The translations under genes were made by a program, and so were the position numbers. A stretch of DNA of 64,000 bases. It comes from Verrucomicrobiota bacterium (GTDB lineage: Bacteria > Verrucomicrobiota > Verrucomicrobiia > Limisphaerales > UBA9464). Shown here piece after piece: positions 24,801-33,631 of this stretch. The stretch is taken from assembly GCA_017309115.1 (NCBI GenBank), contig JAFLEF010000016.1:62001-126000 (forward strand). The letters are read 5' to 3'. Below the pieces are notes generated by a model. That model was not told the DNA's origin and searched no databases. It saw only the letters and a program-made list of their open reading frames with translations. Numbering within the stretch: position 1 is the first letter of the stretch; each line of letters starts with the position of its first letter.

Positions 24801-27800
24801 TCAAGCTTCAACATGGGTAATAGGGAACGTGGTTTGCCGATCGCGACCGGATCGCCGACAAACCAACCGGGCGATCGCCTGCCGAATCTCGGGAAGTTTC
24901 GGCGGTTTGCTCAAAACACAGTCCACATGGGGCGGAAGTTCATGGTCATTCATCCGCCGGCCCCAACCGGTCAACATCACCACCGGCGTTTGCGGCGAGT
25001 CCACCTTCACCGCCGCCGCCACCTTGTTGCCATCCACGTACGGCATGCCCAAATCCGTCAGGACCAACCCAAAGGGTTCACCCCGCGCCTGAGCCGCCCG
25101 GAACAGATCAATGCCCTTCTGTCCCCCTTCGGCCATCTCCACTTCATGACCGTCTCCCTCCAAGGCATCGACCAGCGAATGCAGGAGGACGTTGTCGTCG
25201 TCGATCAGCAGGATCCGACAACTCTGCCGGGGGGGATTCGCGGAAAACTCCAAAGTCGCCGGACTCGCGGTCGCCGGCGATACTTTGAAACTTAAGCGAG
25301 CCACTGTTCCCTGCCCGGGCGAACTATCGATCTCAATCTCGGCTCCATGGCGCTGCACCATCCCGAAGACCATCGCTAAACCCAGTCCGGTTCCCCGCTC
25401 TCCCTTGGTCGTGAAAAAAGGTTCCAAACAACGGCGCCGGGTCGACTCATCCATGCCCATTCCGGTATCCATCACTTCCACCACCACCCGGGTCGGCACA
25501 CTGACCTCATCCGGATACGACGCCAAACATTGAGTCCGCGTGCGCAACGTCAGCGTCCCGCCTTCGGGCATCGCGTCAACCGCATTGAAAATCAAGTTGG
25601 TCAAAGCATCCCGGATCTCGCTCTCCACGCCCGACACTACTGGTAAATCCTTCTCCAGGTCGGTCACCGCATGGACCACGACTCCCCGCTCCTGCGGCAT
25701 GTCACTCCACCGAACGCGGGTAAGGTCCAGTACCTGCCGAATCGTTCGGTTTAGATCCACCGCCGCCAGCTCGATTTGCGGCTGCCGTTGACGGTAGAAT
25801 TCCCGCATTCGCGCCACCGTTTGCGCCACATCGTCAATCGCCCGCTGGATAGTTCCGAGGTAACTCCGTGCTCGCTCACTGAGATTGGGTTCCCGCTCCA
25901 GCAAGGCCTCGGTATAAAGCGCCACCGGCGAGATGGCGTTGTTGATGTCATGGGCAATGCCACTGGCCATCTGCCCCAGGGCTCCCAAGCGCTCCTGCTG
26001 TAACACGGCTTCTTGAGTCTGCCGGAGATCGTCGTAGGCCTGCTGCAACGCGCTGTAGATCTGGGCCTGATTCGCTGCCAAGGCCACATGCTCACTCAAC
26101 TGCCGGAGGAACTCGCAGTCCTGACTGGCGAACGCTCCCACCTGACGGCGAGCCGCCAGCAACACGCCAAAGACCTGCCGCTCCACCTGCAGCGGTGCCA
26201 CCACCAGGGAACGAATTCCTTCCCGACACAACTGCCGGGCGAATTCCGTGTTCGACCGACTGATGTCTGCTTCGTGGATCAACTGACCCTCCCGACACGG
26301 CGTCAGTCCGTTGGGATCAATCCGAATCTTGGCTTCCCGAACCATGACGGTGTTCTGACCCAGAACTGGCCATCGGACGCCCACGGTTGTGACGTTGAGG
26401 AGGTTCGACACCGAGTCGTAGAGGCAGACCCCGCATAGGTCCAACGGCATTCGTTCCTCCAGATCGCGCACCACCACTTGGAAGATACTTGGCAGATCCT
26501 GACGTTCCCCAATCGCCCGGGTGATCTGATTGAGCAACGCCATTCGTGCCATTTGCCCGCGCAATTGTTCTTCGGCCCGCCGCCGCTCGGTGATGTCGGT
26601 GTTCGATCCAAACCACTTTACGATCTGCCTTGATTCATCCCGCAGCGCCACCGCCCGGGTATCAAACCAGCGATACTCTCCGTCGTGACCTCGAATTCGA
26701 AATTCCAGATGAACCTCTGAACCGGTAGCCACGGCTGCATCCCAGGCGGCGCGAAGTCCGGGACGATCGTCCGGATGAACCTGCTTCATCCAAGCTGAAC
26801 CCAACTGCTGTTCGGAGGGCAATCCGGTGAAGTCAGCCCATTGTTTACTCAGAAAATCGCACGATCCATCCGGGTCACAGGTCCACACCAGTTGCGGCAA
26901 CGTTTCCGTCAGAATGCGGAACCGGCGTTCACTCCGGCGGAGGGTGCTTTCCTCACGATCCCGAATAATGGCCACCGCCGCCAAGTGGGTTGCTAGACCG
27001 AGGAGGCGCTGATGATCCGGTCGCGGTCGACCCGGTGTCCGCCGATAGACCGCGAGGGTGCCCAAGACGCGCCCCACCGAGTCCATGATGGGAGTGGACC
27101 AACAGGCCTGCAGACCATGGTAAAGGGCCAGATCACGGAAATCGGCCCACAAGGGATCTTGGCCAATGTTTTCCACCACCACCGGGCACCTCCGCCAAGC
27201 GGCAGTCCCACAGGAGCCCGCCCCCTCGCCGATCCGCAAGCCATCGACCGCCCGGAGGTATTCCGGCGGCAGGCTGGGTGCGGCCCCATGACGCAAACGG
27301 ACGCCGTCGTCCTCTAGGAACAAGATGGAGGCTTTCAACTCGGAATCCTGTTCCTCGACCAGTCGCAACAACTTGTTCAGCGTCTCAGGTAGCGGAGCGG
27401 CGGCGGCAATCCGTTCCAGAACCTCGGTCTGCACCGCCACCGCATCCTCAGCTCTCCGCCGGGCAGTAATGTCATAGATGACGACCACCACCTGCATCAT
27501 TCCGGAAGCGTCCGGGTGAGGTTCGTAGGTGACCGAAAATATCCGCTCCTGGCCACTTCCTCGGAGAGGCATCCGACGGGATTCAAACGCCTGACGCTCT
27601 CCGGCAAAGGCCCGTTGCAGCCGAGGAAGAATCTGGTCCGGATAGGTTCCTCCCAGGATTTCCTCGACGTGCCGCCCGACGAGGGATTCGCCTTCGCAAC
27701 CCATCATTTCCAGGTAGGTGGAGTTGGCGAAAAGGTACCGATGTTGCGGGTCCAACATCACCAAGCCAACGCCGGCATTGTTAGTTACCGTTCGCAGGAG

Positions 27801-28796
27801 GTTTTCACTAATGCGAAGCGATTCGTTGCTGCACGCCAACTCCCGAGTCCGCTCCTGCACTCGCGCCTCCAACTGCTCATGCAGGCCCCGCAGGCGCTCC
27901 TCTGACCGCAACCGTTCGGTGATGTCGTGGTTGATCTCCAGCACGGCTTCCGGCTCGCCGGCCGCATTTCGGCGCAGACTCCAGTGACTCTCCACCACGA
28001 TGCGCCGGCGGTCCTTCGTGGTGTGGACGAGTTGACCTTCCCAATGGCCCAACTCTTTCAACTGCTCCAACAGGCGCGAACGCTCGATGGGAAACTCCGT
28101 GGCGAGAAGTTCGAATGCCACCTTTCCCAAGGCCTCTTCGGTCGTCCATCCGTAGAGTCTCTGGGCACCCAGGTTCCAGTATTGAATTCGCTTCTCCAAA
28201 TCGCAGACGAAGATCGAATCCGTAGCCAATTCCAGTAGTTCTGCCTGCCGCCGAATGACGTCCTCAGCTTGGCGTCGCCCTTTCACAAGCCGTCGCAGAA
28301 AGACCAATCCCATGGCGCCGCACCCACACCCCAGGACCGCCATTCCAAAAGTGAGCCACCGGAACCGGACCGACGCCCGCTGCGCCTCCTCGGTGGTCCT
28401 CGTCGTTGGTGGAAGCTCGTGTCGACCCCATTCAACCCAGTGGGCGAACACAGCCGCCAACGCCATGAACCCCAACGCCAGCGCAAAGGATACTTGGACG
28501 AGATAAACCGAGCGCCGGCGACGATGAGTGACTCCACCCCTGCCGTTTTCAGTCGCTGTCGTTTGCGACGATCCCCAGAGCAAGGCACCGACCCCCCCAG
28601 ACCACAACCAGGGAAAGCCAATAGGGGATTCGGAGAGCACGAGGCCTTCTAGCTCCGTCTGCACGAGGTGAAGCAATGCGCCCAGGCCGCTCGACGCGCA
28701 GTCGAGACGCCAATACAGCGTCGCCACAGTGGCTAGAGTTGCCGGAATCAGGAAGGTCCACCGCGGGCAACACCCCATTTGGAGTTTAGCCCACAT
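24801..28796 (-). CDS. Large multi-sensor hybrid histidine kinase (PAS, GAF, HK, REC)
   Basis: About 1331 residues. Up to three transmembrane segments in the first 170 residues, then in order: PAS (about 185-300; ELATDSIFVCDLEKRIQYWN), PAS (330-440; TVTNNAGVGLVMLDPQHRYLF), GAF (about 460-610), PAS with a PAC end (about 630-740), GAF (about 760-920), HisKA (GIAHDINNAISPVALY near 965), HATPase (N box TNLIFNAVDAMPEGG, G boxes EVMDTGMGMD, GTGLGLAMVFGMV) and a C-terminal receiver (DDDNVLLHS, DLVLTDLGMPYVDG, LSKPPK). No DNA-binding output. It likely senses redox or small-molecule cues at the membrane and starts a phosphorelay with the next gene. ATG 28796 was chosen over an upstream TTG (28835). 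Confidence 0.9.
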   Translation of the reverse strand: MWAKLQMGCCPRWTFLIPATLATVATLYWRLDCASSGLGALLHLVQTELEGLVLSESPIGFPWLWSGGVGALLWGSSQTTATENGRGGVTHRRRRSVYLVQVSFALALGFMALAAVFAHWVEWGRHELPPTTRTTEEAQRASVRFRWLTFGMAVLGCGCGAMGLVFLRRLVKGRRQAEDVIRRQAELLELATDSIFVCDLEKRIQYWNLGAQRLYGWTTEEALGKVAFELLATEFPIERSRLLEQLKELGHWEGQLVHTTKDRRRIVVESHWSLRRNAAGEPEAVLEINHDITERLRSEERLRGLHEQLEARVQERTRELACSNESLRISENLLRTVTNNAGVGLVMLDPQHRYLFANSTYLEMMGCEGESLVGRHVEEILGGTYPDQILPRLQRAFAGERQAFESRRMPLRGSGQERIFSVTYEPHPDASGMMQVVVVIYDITARRRAEDAVAVQTEVLERIAAAAPLPETLNKLLRLVEEQDSELKASILFLEDDGVRLRHGAAPSLPPEYLRAVDGLRIGEGAGSCGTAAWRRCPVVVENIGQDPLWADFRDLALYHGLQACWSTPIMDSVGRVLGTLAVYRRTPGRPRPDHQRLLGLATHLAAVAIIRDREESTLRRSERRFRILTETLPQLVWTCDPDGSCDFLSKQWADFTGLPSEQQLGSAWMKQVHPDDRPGLRAAWDAAVATGSEVHLEFRIRGHDGEYRWFDTRAVALRDESRQIVKWFGSNTDITERRRAEEQLRGQMARMALLNQITRAIGERQDLPSIFQVVVRDLEERMPLDLCGVCLYDSVSNLLNVTTVGVRWPVLGQNTVMVREAKIRIDPNGLTPCREGQLIHEADISRSNTEFARQLCREGIRSLVVAPLQVERQVFGVLLAARRQVGAFASQDCEFLRQLSEHVALAANQAQIYSALQQAYDDLRQTQEAVLQQERLGALGQMASGIAHDINNAISPVALYTEALLEREPNLSERARSYLGTIQRAIDDVAQTVARMREFYRQRQPQIELAAVDLNRTIRQVLDLTRVRWSDMPQERGVVVHAVTDLEKDLPVVSGVESEIRDALTNLIFNAVDAMPEGGTLTLRTRTQCLASYPDEVSVPTRVVVEVMDTGMGMDESTRRRCLEPFFTTKGERGTGLGLAMVFGMVQRHGAEIEIDSSPGQGTVARLSFKVSPATASPATLEFSANPPRQSCRILLIDDDNVLLHSLVDALEGDGHEVEMAEGGQKGIDLFRAAQARGEPFGLVLTDLGMPYVDGNKVAAAVKVDSPQTPVVMLTGWGRRMNDHELPPHVDCVLSKPPKLPEIRQAIARLVCRRSGRDRQTTFPITHVEA

Positions 28797-29005
28797 TCTA
28801 CTGGGTTGTTTGGTGGGCGGAGCTTTGCACCCCAACCGTTAGGTTCAACCGAAAAATCCGTTACCTCGTTGTGCCAGTAGTGTGCGCCTCAGCACCTTCA
28901 GCAAATCCACAAGCCGCCTAACCAGGCCCGCTGACCCGGTCCAGAGCCGACCTCCCGGCGTCATTGACGGCTCGCGAGTGTCGATATCCAGCGTAGGATC
29001 CGCCC

Positions 29006-30412
29006 GTGCACACGGTCATCCACTGGTTTCGGCGAGATCTGCGAATCTCTGACAATACCGCCCTGCACGAGGCCTGGAATCGTTCCCAGATTCTCATCCC
29101 GGTCTTCATCTGGGACGACGCCATCTTACGATCCCCGGACGTTGGGCCCGCCCGAGTGGCGTTTCTGCTCCGTTCCCTGGAAGCGCTCGCGCGGAATTTG
29201 GAGACTTTGGGACACCGGTTGATTGTTCGCCACGGCCCCCCGGCCGAGCAATTGGTGCGAATCGCCCAGCAGACCAAGGCCGCCGCGGTATTCACTAACC
29301 GGGACTACGAGCCCTACTCCGTACATCGAGACCGCCACGCCGCCGCCGAACTCTACCAGGCCGGCGTCTACTTTGAGTCGTTCAAAGATTCGGTCCTCTG
29401 GGAAGGAAAGGAGATTCTGACCCAGGCCGGAGCTCCCTACACGGTCTTTACCCCCTATTCCAAAGCCTGGCGGGCGCGACCACGGCCAGCACCCGTACCG
29501 CGAATCGGTCCGGCCAAACGGCAACTTGATCCCAGCCTCTCATCCTTGCCACTCCCCCAGGACAGCTCAGCGTTGGACCATCCGCTCAGCCAGTCTCTCT
29601 TCCCTGCGGGAGAACATGCGGCCCAAGCGGCCCTCAAACACTTTGTGCAATCCGCGGTCCACCAGTACGACGAGGACCGAAACTTTCCCGCCAAGGAATC
29701 CGGCACCTCCCGGCTGTCCCCCCACCTCCGCTTCGGCACGATCAACATCCGAACCATTCTGCATCGCCTGACTCAGGTCGCTGCCGACCGTCCCGTCCAG
29801 CGCGGCATTCAAGTTTGGGAATCAGAACTGATTTGGCGCGAGTTCTACCTCCAGATACTGGCCAATTTCCCCCGGGTCGCGACGGGCAATTTCCGACCGG
29901 AGTACGACCAACTTGAATGGTCCGGGACGGACGAACAATTCCAGGCGTGGTGCGCGGGCCGGACGGGGTTCCCGATTGTCGACGCCGCGATGCGATGCCT
30001 GAACGCCACCGGTTGGATGCACAATCGGCTCCGTATGATCGTCGCCATGTTCTTAACGAAGGATCTTCTGATCTCCTGGCAGCGCGGGGAACGATACTTC
30101 ATGCGCCAACTCGTGGACGGTGATCTCGCCGCCAACAATGGTGGTTGGCAATGGAGTGCGGGCACGGGTACGGACGCCGCGCCTTACTTCCGCATCTTCA
30201 ATCCCGTTACTCAGGGCGAAAAGTTTGACCCTTCCGGCGAGTTCATCCGCCAATGGGTGCCTGAGCTTTCCCAACTGGACTCTAAACAATTGCACCGATT
30301 GGCGGATAACCCGCTGCTGCTATCGCGCACCGGCTATCCGCCTCCTCTGATTGATCACGCTCGTCAGCGGGAGAAATGCCTGGCCATGTTCAAGGCCGTG
30401 AAAGGCGCTTGA
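29006..30412 (+). CDS. phrB: Cryptochrome / DNA photolyase (class I)
   Basis: 468 residues, full length. The N-terminal photolyase domain (HWFRRDLRISDNTALHEAW) is followed by the FAD-binding domain with family-typical SRLSPHLRFGTINIRTI, GIQVWESELIWREFYLQIL, GFPIVDAAMRCLNATGWMHNRLR and NNGGWQWSAGTGTDAAPYFRIFNPVTQGEKFDP. It repairs cyclobutane pyrimidine dimers using blue light; the antenna cofactor cannot be read. GTG 29006 is preceded by AGGA. A photolyase in this clade suggests a lit surface or shallow-water habitat, which is inference. Confidence 0.95.
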   Translation: MHTVIHWFRRDLRISDNTALHEAWNRSQILIPVFIWDDAILRSPDVGPARVAFLLRSLEALARNLETLGHRLIVRHGPPAEQLVRIAQQTKAAAVFTNRDYEPYSVHRDRHAAAELYQAGVYFESFKDSVLWEGKEILTQAGAPYTVFTPYSKAWRARPRPAPVPRIGPAKRQLDPSLSSLPLPQDSSALDHPLSQSLFPAGEHAAQAALKHFVQSAVHQYDEDRNFPAKESGTSRLSPHLRFGTINIRTILHRLTQVAADRPVQRGIQVWESELIWREFYLQILANFPRVATGNFRPEYDQLEWSGTDEQFQAWCAGRTGFPIVDAAMRCLNATGWMHNRLRMIVAMFLTKDLLISWQRGERYFMRQLVDGDLAANNGGWQWSAGTGTDAAPYFRIFNPVTQGEKFDPSGEFIRQWVPELSQLDSKQLHRLADNPLLLSRTGYPPPLIDHARQREKCLAMFKAVKGA

Positions 30413-30435
30413 GAACTTCCCAAGCCGGGAAGGAA

Positions 30436-30497
30436 GTTGAGTGCTGATTCCCAGGCTTTTTCTCTCAACACTCAGCTCTCAGCTCAACTGGCTTGCT
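30436..30497. repeat. Short repetitive segment with CTCA-AC units
   Basis: Between the photolyase and the acyltransferase pair is a GTTGAGTGCTGA arm (30436-30447) facing an incomplete complement (30479-30488) across a stretch built of short CTCAAC/CTCAGC units. It could form a weak hairpin and acts perhaps as a bidirectional terminator, though there is no clear T run at its end. Similar CTCA-rich spacers occur between other convergent genes in related genomes, but I cannot test that here. Confidence 0.35.
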
Positions 30498-30501
30498 GAG
30501 C

Positions 30502-31188
30502 TCAGGCAGCCACCGCATCCCGAGCCGTCTCCCCTCCCAAGGCCCGATGCATCTCCTCACTCCAGGAGTCCGTCAAATACCGGAACAACCAGCTGCGGGA
30601 CGCGCGCAAACGCAGGTAACATTGCTTAAGATCAAGCACCATCGTGATGCGGCGATTCGGGCAGTTCAACTCCCCCACATCATGAGTCGCCACTACTTGG
30701 AAACCCAAAACCCGGGTGTGAAAGTTGAACGGGCTGTGTTCCTCGCCTTCGAACACATCCGTGATGTAGTGCGAATACGAGCGCTGCACGGTTTCAGAGA
30801 CCGCCCCGCGCATCAGCGCCGCTGAAACCAGGACGTTGCCACGCTGCGCCGGAACGACTGCAAACCGCCCGATCTCGGCGATGCGGTTGTGACGAATGAA
30901 GGCGTCCAGATCAATGTCCCGAGCCACCAACTGAAAACCGTAGGCGGCGTACAGGTCCAGAGGCGGCTCATACAATACCCGAAGTACCCCTACGGGCTCG
31001 CCCTCCTGTTCCGCCACAAACCAAGAGATCGCCTCTTCCTGAAGCTCCTCCAGACTGACCAACTTTTCGTCGGCGGAGATCCAGTTCTTTTCATCGCGGT
31101 AGGTGGAACGCATCACGCGGAGCGCCTTTTGGCGCCCCGCTTCGTCGGTGATCCGCGTCACCCGGAGGTCATGCTTTTGCGAAGGCAT
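30502..31188 (-). CDS. GNAT-type N-acyl amino acid synthase-like acyltransferase (FeeM/PEP-CTERM-associated type)
   Basis: About 228 residues. The GNAT fold is visible from RVTRITDEAGRQKALRVMRSTYR to EPVGVLRVLYEPPLDLYAAYGFQLVARDID and AEIGRFAVVPAQRGNVLVSAALMRGA (the acyl-CoA/ACP pyrophosphate loop). The long variant with the aromatic and Arg-rich tail resembles the FeeM/PEP-CTERM-exosortase-associated acyltransferases that make N-acyl amino acids from acyl-ACP. The upstream PlsC-like gene overlaps it by 20 bases in the same direction. ATG 31188 is used; the longer frame up to 31290 lies inside the neighbour. Confidence 0.65.
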   Translation of the reverse strand: MPSQKHDLRVTRITDEAGRQKALRVMRSTYRDEKNWISADEKLVSLEELQEEAISWFVAEQEGEPVGVLRVLYEPPLDLYAAYGFQLVARDIDLDAFIRHNRIAEIGRFAVVPAQRGNVLVSAALMRGAVSETVQRSYSHYITDVFEGEEHSPFNFHTRVLGFQVVATHDVGELNCPNRRITMVLDLKQCYLRLRASRSWLFRYLTDSWSEEMHRALGGETARDAVAA

Positions 31189-31996
31189 ATTTCGTCCGGC
31201 GGGAAGTAGGCTGCCATTGTTTTCCAGAAAGTGTCGAGATGGCGCGCATGATTTGTTCGTGAAAGATCGTCGCCGCCTCTCCCGGATCACCAGGATTCAC
31301 CGGCGGCGTTAGGGGCTCGCCAAAATGCACACTGAACCGCTCGCGATCTTGAATCGGTCCCCCACCCCGGTGCTCCGGAAACCGAATGCCTCCCGGGACC
31401 ACCGGCACCCGGGAATCAATCGCCAACCGGGCCACACCCGCCTGCCCGCGCAGCAGTTCGGTCGGATGCCGATTCGTGGTGGCTTCGGGAAAAATACCCA
31501 CGGAACAGCCCTGACCCAAGCGCCGCTGAGCTTCTTCGAAAGGCGACAAGTGATCGCGAAACCGTTCCTTGAAACGATTCAGAAACTTCGGCTTGGCGTC
31601 CTTGCGAACCACCACGATGGGATCATGTAGCCGGATCACCCACCCCACCACTGGCACCAAGAAAAAATTCCAATCTGCGAGGAAGTGCACCATCCGTCCC
31701 CGGCGATGAAAACAGAGCCAGGTGGGAACCACCAGGGCCTCCGGACGCTGGCTGTGATTAAGCGCCAGGATGAAAGGATCGCGTTCGGGAGCAATGTGCT
31801 CCAAGCCGTGGATCTCCCGGATCTGCCACCGGGAAAGCGATGTGACGACCCGGCACACGGTTCGGATCGTAGGCTGCCCCGCCAGCAGTGGCAGCGGCTG
31901 AGTCCACAGCTCCCGCCATCCGGGAATTCCGGATCGCTGACGCCGAGATTGCGAGGAGGATGGGGTGGCCGATTCCATTCGGAAACCGCGCCTCAT
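31169..31996 (-). CDS. PlsC-type 1-acyl-sn-glycerol-3-phosphate acyltransferase
   Basis: 275 residues. The acyltransferase motifs: LALNHSQRPEA (block I, NHX4E/D type), GIFPEATTNR (block III, FPEGT-like) and VPVVPGGIRFPEH (block IV). A hydrophobic stretch (FHRRGRMVHFLADWNFFLVPVVGWVIRL) probably associates with the membrane. It esterifies glycerol or lipid intermediates with an acyl chain. ATG 31996 has a strong GGAGGAG ribosome binding site at five to six bases, which fixes the start. The partner, a GNAT acyltransferase, follows with an overlap. In ornithine lipid synthesis a GNAT (OlsB) plus a PlsC (OlsA) work together; this pair may make a related aminolipid. Confidence 0.8.
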   Translation of the reverse strand: MRRGFRMESATPSSSQSRRQRSGIPGWRELWTQPLPLLAGQPTIRTVCRVVTSLSRWQIREIHGLEHIAPERDPFILALNHSQRPEALVVPTWLCFHRRGRMVHFLADWNFFLVPVVGWVIRLHDPIVVVRKDAKPKFLNRFKERFRDHLSPFEEAQRRLGQGCSVGIFPEATTNRHPTELLRGQAGVARLAIDSRVPVVPGGIRFPEHRGGGPIQDRERFSVHFGEPLTPPVNPGDPGEAATIFHEQIMRAISTLSGKQWQPTSRRTKYAFAKA

Positions 31997-32133
31997 GGCG
32001 TCTCCTCCGGCCGCGGGCAAGCAGTTTCGTCCCCCCGCCCTGACCAGATCGACCCCACTCCAACCGCAAGAACATCCTCCACCTCGGCTTGCACCCGTAG
32101 CCTCCACTCTCCTAGCGTTACCCCGAATCGCGC

Positions 32134-33006
32134 ATGAAAGTGTACATTGACGGAAAATTCTTCGACGAAGCCGACGCCAAGGTGAGCGTGTTTGACCACG
32201 GTCTCCTGTATGGCGATGGGGTATTCGAAGGGATCCGGATGTATCACAACCGGATTTTCAAACTGCGGGAACACATCGAACGGCTCTTCTGGTCCGCCAA
32301 GGCGCTGCTGCTCGAGATTCCGATGTCACCCGAGGAACTCATCGCCGCCACGGTCGAGACCTGCCGGCAGAACAATCTTCGCGAAGGCTACATCCGACTC
32401 CTGGTCACCCGCGGCAAGGGAACTCTCGGACTCGACCCGCGCCGCTGCCCGAAGGCTTCGGTCATCATCATTGCCGCCACGATCCAACTCTACCCGGAAA
32501 AGTACTACGACGAAGGACTGACCATTGTGACCGTTCCGACCACCCGAAATCTGGTCAACTCCGTCAATCCCGCCATCAAGTCGCTCAACTACCTCAACAA
32601 CATCCTGGCCCGCATTGAGGCGAACAATGCCGGCGTGGAGGAAGCCATCATGTTGAACTCGGACGGTTTCGTGGCGGAATGCACGGGCGATAACGTGTTC
32701 ATCGTCCAAAAGGGCCGACTCTTCACCCCGCCCCTGAGCGCCGGCGCTCTCTACGGCATCACCCGCAACACGGTTCTCGACTGTGCCCACAACCTGGGAA
32801 TCCAAACCGCCGAGCCCAACCTAACCCGGTACGACATCTACATTGCGGACGAGATGTTTCTCACCGGAACCGCCGCAGAAATTGTCCCGGTGGTCAAGGT
32901 GGACGGCCGAGTCATCGGCGACGGCAAGCCCGGACCGTTGACCGCCAAGTTGATTGCCGAGTTCCACGAAAAGACCAAGACCGACGGCGAAGTCATCTTC
33001 GATTGA
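32134..33006 (+). CDS. ilvE: Branched-chain amino acid aminotransferase
   Basis: 290 residues, class IV PLP aminotransferase. Hallmarks: FDHGLLYGDGVFEGIRMYHNRIFKLREHIERL at the start, catalytic Lys in NPAIKSLNYLNNILA, EAIMLNSDGFVAECTGDNVFIV, and SAGALYGITRNTVLD. Transfers amino groups to and from Leu, Ile and Val. It is divergent from plsC with 137 bases between the starts. Downstream mcsA begins 99 bases after the stop. Confidence 0.93.
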   Translation: MKVYIDGKFFDEADAKVSVFDHGLLYGDGVFEGIRMYHNRIFKLREHIERLFWSAKALLLEIPMSPEELIAATVETCRQNNLREGYIRLLVTRGKGTLGLDPRRCPKASVIIIAATIQLYPEKYYDEGLTIVTVPTTRNLVNSVNPAIKSLNYLNNILARIEANNAGVEEAIMLNSDGFVAECTGDNVFIVQKGRLFTPPLSAGALYGITRNTVLDCAHNLGIQTAEPNLTRYDIYIADEMFLTGTAAEIVPVVKVDGRVIGDGKPGPLTAKLIAEFHEKTKTDGEVIFD

Positions 33007-33105
33007 CCCCGGACTTCCGGGAACTGCACTTCGGCCGCCCCCGCGTCCCGCCGCGGGCTAACTTGACTCCCGAGCGTCAGGTGCGGACCTTGGCCTTGCT
33101 GAACC

Positions 33106-33615
33106 ATGCAATGCCAATTCTGCAAAAAGGCGCCGGCCACCGTCCATTACACCCAGATCGTCGCGAACGAGATCAAGAAGGTGGATCTGTGTGACGCCTG
33201 CGCCAAGGAGAAGGGGGTCAACGATCCAACGGGGTTTTCGATCGCCGATCTCCTGTTGGGATTGGGCGCCTCCCAAAAAATGGAGGAAGCCACTGCGGCC
33301 ACCGGAACCGAGGTCTCCTGCCCGACCTGCGGATTCACTCAGGCTGACTTCAAAAAGACCGGCCGGCTCGGTTGCGCCAAATGTTACGAAGTCTTTGCCG
33401 ATGGATTGGAACAGTTGCTCAAAGGCATGCACCGTGGGACCCAGCACAAGGGGAAGGTCCCCCCGGCCCTACGTCGGGCAGTGGACGCCGAGGCGCGACT
33501 GAACCGTCTGGAAGCCGATCTGCGGGCCGCCATTGCCAAGGAAGACTTCGAACGAGCCGCCACGCTGCGGGATGAAATCAAACAGGCCCGCAAGGCTGCC
33601 GCTGCCGCCGTCTGA
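33106..33615 (+). CDS. mcsA: McsA, zinc-finger activator of the McsB arginine kinase
   Basis: 169 residues. Four CxxC pairs (CQFCKK, CDACAKE, CPTCGF, CAKCYE) form two zinc sites, and a UvrB/UvrC-type coiled coil ends the protein (RAAIAKEDFERAATLRDEIKQ). Together with McsB it labels misfolded proteins with phosphoarginine for ClpC. In Firmicutes it belongs to the ctsR-mcsA-mcsB-clpC operon; here mcsA-mcsB-clpC follow in the same order, without ctsR. The mcsB start is 16 bases after the stop. Confidence 0.9.
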   Translation: MQCQFCKKAPATVHYTQIVANEIKKVDLCDACAKEKGVNDPTGFSIADLLLGLGASQKMEEATAATGTEVSCPTCGFTQADFKKTGRLGCAKCYEVFADGLEQLLKGMHRGTQHKGKVPPALRRAVDAEARLNRLEADLRAAIAKEDFERAATLRDEIKQARKAAAAAV

Positions 33616-33631
33616 CCTCACGCCTTCGTCC

